From Frankia alni (GTDB lineage: Bacteria > Actinomycetota > Actinomycetes > Frankiales > Frankiaceae): 33,814 bases of DNA. The stretch's first letter is position 1; each line of letters opens with the position of its first letter. The translations under genes and the position numbers were made by a program. Location: the NCBI GenBank assembly GCA_026225295.1, contig JAMFSN010000040.1, positions 1 to 33,814 of the forward strand. Direction: 5' to 3'. The notes under the pieces were generated by a model that had not been told where the DNA came from, ran no database searches, and was given only the letters and a program-made list of their open reading frames with translations. This document shows positions 31,798 to 33,814 of the stretch, in pieces.

Positions 31798-31849
31798 CGG
31801 GCTGGTACCGCTCACGCGACGCCGGTGACGCGCGTGCGGTACCAGCCCG
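31798..31849. terminator. Bidirectional terminator, 14-bp perfect stem
   Basis: CGGGCTGGTACCGC (31798-31811) pairs perfectly with GCGGTACCAGCCCG (31836-31849), and inner bases can extend the stem. It lies between the converging lipase (stop 31784) and SDR (stop 31865) genes, so it can end transcripts from both sides. No U-run is present. Confidence 0.8.
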
Positions 31850-31864
31850 GGCGCCCGAGCGGGA

Positions 31865-32671
31865 TCAGCAGAAGTCGGAGCCGCCGTCGACATTGACGTT
31901 GGCGCCGGTCATGTAGGTGTTGCGGCGGGAGGCAACGAAGGCGATCACCGGGCCGATCTCGCTGGTCGCGCCGGCCCGGGGCAGGTGCGCGGGGTGACCG
32001 AAATGCTCCTTGATGCCGCGCATCACGGCATAGAGATCGTCCGGATCGATGTCAACGCCGGTGGCCCACCGGGCCAGCCCCTCGGACGCGAAGCTGCCCG
32101 GTGACACGGTGTTGACCAGGATCTCGTCCTTGGCCAGGGACAGCGAAAGGTTCTTGGTAATGCTGGTGACCATGGCTTTCGCGGCGGTGTAGGCCGTCAG
32201 GGACGCGGTCTGCCGCTTGGTGGAGTGGGCGGAGATGTTGACGATGCGGCCCCAGTCGGCGCTGCGCATCAACGGAAGCGCGGCCCGCACGCAGCGGACC
32301 ATGCCCAGCACCCCGAGATCCACCGCCGCGAACCAGTCCGCGTCCGTCAGGTCCTCGAACCCGCCTCCGACATTCGGACCGGTCGCGTTGACCAGGATGT
32401 TCAGCTCACCCCACCGGTCGCGGACCTGGTCGAACGCCGCCGTCACCTCGTCGGGACGGGTGATGTCGGCCCGCAGCCCCACCGCGTCGGTGGCGCCCCG
32501 CTCGAGCAGGTGAACCACCGTCTTGTCGAGATCCGCCCGGGTGCGGGCCAGCACCGCGACCTTGGCGCCGTCCGCGGCGAAGCATTCCGCCGCGGCCCGG
32601 CCCATCCCCTGCGTCCCGCCCTGCACCACCACCGTGGCCCCCGCTAAGCCGAGATCCATTTTGTGCCCCAT
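31865..32671 (-). CDS. Short-chain dehydrogenase/reductase (SDR)
   Basis: 268 residues from ATG 32671; ATG 32659 is a close alternative, and the open frame further up lacks a site. It is a classical SDR: TVVVQGGTQGMGRAAAECFA (the T-G-x-x-x-G-x-G motif with Q-G-G-T), VLARTRADLDK, NILVNATGPN (the usual N-A-G has become N-A-T), IVNISAHSTKRQ, YTAAK (catalytic Tyr and Lys present) and VNTVSPGSF. A C-terminal NVDGGSDFC ends the protein. It should be an NAD(P)-dependent oxidoreductase of the 3-oxoacyl reductase-like group. It is monocistronic and convergent with the lipase. Confidence 0.9.
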   Translation of the reverse strand: MGHKMDLGLAGATVVVQGGTQGMGRAAAECFAADGAKVAVLARTRADLDKTVVHLLERGATDAVGLRADITRPDEVTAAFDQVRDRWGELNILVNATGPNVGGGFEDLTDADWFAAVDLGVLGMVRCVRAALPLMRSADWGRIVNISAHSTKRQTASLTAYTAAKAMVTSITKNLSLSLAKDEILVNTVSPGSFASEGLARWATGVDIDPDDLYAVMRGIKEHFGHPAHLPRAGATSEIGPVIAFVASRRNTYMTGANVNVDGGSDFC

Positions 32672-32927
32672 CCGCTCGGTCAGAGATTTCGCGACAGAGG
32701 ATGCCACCAATTTTGCGGGTCCGGCAACTCCAGGCGCGGCCCGGGCCCGGCGCACCTCGAGACCGGGCGGCGTGGAGTGTGGACCGCGCTATTCCAGACC
32801 GTGCTTGCGGCCAGGATGCGCGCGGCCGGTCCGTCGAGCTGGGTACGGGCGGTCAGGACGTGCTCGGGTTCCAATTGACCGCACCCCAGGGCCCGGGCCT
32901 CCGCGGCAGCGAGACCGACGGCGGGAC

Positions 32928-32961
32928 ACCCCGCCTGCGGGATACCCCGCCTGCGGGATAC
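32928..32961. repeat. 16-bp perfect tandem duplication, each unit a hairpin
   Basis: ACCCCGCCTGCGGGAT occurs head to tail at 32928-32943 and 32944-32959. Inside each unit CCCGC and GCGGG are complementary with a 2-base spacer, so the two copies can also pair across each other. The tract ends 10 bases before the ATG at 32970, where a ribosome binding site would be expected but is not evident. Confidence 0.9.
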
Positions 32962-32969
32962 TGCCGGGC

Positions 32970-33371
32970 ATGACAGCTCCCGGGCGCCGAAATTCGGCTC
33001 ACCGGCGTCGGGTTCTGGTCGCCGTCGGGATGATGGCCGGGCTGGTGGCGCTGGGCGTCCTCTTCGCCGCCGGCATCAAGCTCGACGAGCGACACCATGA
33101 CTACGGCGCTTATTTCCCGGGCCGCACCCCGGCTAAATTGGCCTACTGCGGCGGGCGCCACTACCTGCGCGGCGATCCGGTGACCAGCGCCGAGATTGAA
33201 CCGGCCGGTGGGTCGTTGGTCGCGGCCGGACGCACGCCGGGCGGTGCAACCCTCTTCGGCTCCATACGCACCGCCCAGACTCGTGGCGAGACGATGTGTC
33301 CTACTGTCGTGTGGGTCGCCGACCCGAACCCCGCCCACCTGATTTCCTACGTCCTGTCCGGCGGCCCCTGA
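32970..33371 (+). CDS. Membrane-anchored or exported small protein, unknown
   Basis: 133 residues from ATG 32970. A strongly basic start (GRRNSAHRRR) precedes one membrane segment (VLVAVGMMAGLVALGVLFAAG). A C-terminal region of about 90 residues with two Cys (AYCGGRHY, TMCPTVVW) then ends in a short hydrophobic LISYVLSGG. The Cys pair may form a disulfide outside the cell. Two 16-bp hairpin repeats lie just upstream and no clear Shine-Dalgarno is present. The gene starts 299 bases from the divergent SDR. No family is recognised. Confidence 0.65.
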   Translation: MTAPGRRNSAHRRRVLVAVGMMAGLVALGVLFAAGIKLDERHHDYGAYFPGRTPAKLAYCGGRHYLRGDPVTSAEIEPAGGSLVAAGRTPGGATLFGSIRTAQTRGETMCPTVVWVADPNPAHLISYVLSGGP

Positions 33372-33398
33372 CCAACCTTTCCCGGAGGTCGGCGCGAC

Positions 33399-33814
33399 GT
33401 GCGTGAAGCCAGGTCCCTCGCGGAAGCTCCGATCGATGCGCAAGTCGCCGCACTCCGTACCGCGCTGAGCAGCAACGACATTGTCTCCGAGGTTCTGGTC
33501 CGGGCCGCGGCGCTGAATCTGCCGGGCTGGTATCTGGCCGCCGGATGCCTTTTCCAGACCGTGTGGAACGTCATCACGGACCGGCCTCCGACCGAGGGAA
33601 TCGGAGACTACGACCTGCTGTATCTCGATTCCACCGACCTGTCCTGGGAGGCGGAGGACGCCGTCATCCAATCCGGTCAGGAGATTTTCGGAGACCTGCC
33701 GGCCCCGGTCGAGATCCGCAACGAGGCCCGCGTTCATCTGTGGTACGAGCAGAAGTTCGGGGTGACCTGCCCGCCATACCGCTCCACTGAATCCGCCATC
33801 GACTCGTTCCCGGC
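33399..33814 (+). CDS. DUF925-type nucleotidyltransferase family protein (3' end outside window)
   Basis: The reading frame from GTG 33399 (GGAGG at 33384-33388, spacing 10) is open for 138 codons to the window edge. Distinctive blocks are CLFQTVWNVITDRPPTEGI then GDYDLLYLDSTDLSWEAEDA and VEIRNEARVHLWYEQKFG, closing with STESAIDSFP. These are the conserved core of the DUF925 family of nucleotidyltransferase-fold proteins, with D-Y-D-L as the metal-binding pair. The usual family length is about 190-200 residues, so roughly a quarter is missing at the 3' end. Substrate is unknown. Confidence 0.85.
   Translation, partial: MREARSLAEAPIDAQVAALRTALSSNDIVSEVLVRAAALNLPGWYLAAGCLFQTVWNVITDRPPTEGIGDYDLLYLDSTDLSWEAEDAVIQSGQEIFGDLPAPVEIRNEARVHLWYEQKFGVTCPPYRSTESAIDSFP

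Noticed and set aside
32680-32874. Minus-strand 64-codon frame with EHVLTARTQLDGPAARIL
   Set aside because: The first half has coding-like bias, but there is no recognisable family and it merges into low-complexity sequence; at most an old fragment.
32853-33737. 294-codon minus-strand frame opposite the last two genes
   Set aside because: No motif, while the plus strand has a DUF925 core and a membrane-anchored frame with a clear hydrophobic segment.

Overview
The window is about 34 kb of very GC-rich DNA. Coding frames have strong third-position GC, frequent GTG/TTG starts and many 4-base ATGA/GTGA overlaps. The gene families (13E12-type DUF222/HNH protein, LexA, CGNR zinc finger, ECF41 sigma factor, STPK-MoxR-DUF58-transglutaminase locus, lipoprotein, lipase) point to a soil-type actinobacterium, perhaps near Frankiales, Cryptosporangiales or Sporichthyales. 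I cannot name genus or species from the sequence.

Layout. (1) 1-839: 3' end of a DUF222/HNH gene and a decayed short-chain dehydrogenase. (2) 840-9776, minus strand: a tightly packed five-gene unit reading Ser/Thr kinase > MoxR AAA+ ATPase > DUF58 > TgpA-like transglutaminase-fold membrane protein > large exported beta-propeller/PKD/FN3 protein. The last four genes are joined by 4-base overlaps. The transglutaminase has Ala in place of the catalytic Cys. (3) 9777-15499: a VOC protein, an EamA exporter divergent from a CGNR regulator, an alpha/beta hydrolase, a small Tudor/CarD-like protein, a LexA-type repressor and several gene remnants. (4) 15500-17857: an MscS channel coupled to a Pro/Thr-rich membrane protein, a DUF1059-like miniprotein and an ArsR-SRPBCC pair. 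(5) 17854-18230: remnants of two truncated genes. (6) 18255-25035: a lipid or acyl-CoA catabolic region with a thiolase-SDR-epimerase operon, an FMN reductase divergent from a P450, and an acetyl-CoA hydrolase/CoA-transferase. (7) 25187-27706: DoxX protein, then an ECF41 sigma factor coupled to an alpha/beta hydrolase. (8) 27824-33814: a membrane protein, a lipoprotein, a frameshifted small gene, a phosphotransferase, a secreted lipase, an SDR, an unknown membrane-anchored protein and the 5' part of a DUF925 nucleotidyltransferase.

Most notable: the pseudo-transglutaminase inside the MoxR/DUF58/kinase operon; an ECF41 sigma factor with both C-terminal regulatory motifs and a matching upstream promoter (TGTCACA-N16-CGTC); a DosR-like box upstream of doxX; a perfect 20-bp tandem duplication that frameshifts a 139-residue gene; and a wider pattern of perfect 16-20 bp tandem duplications. 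No tRNA, rRNA, CRISPR array or intact insertion sequence was seen.
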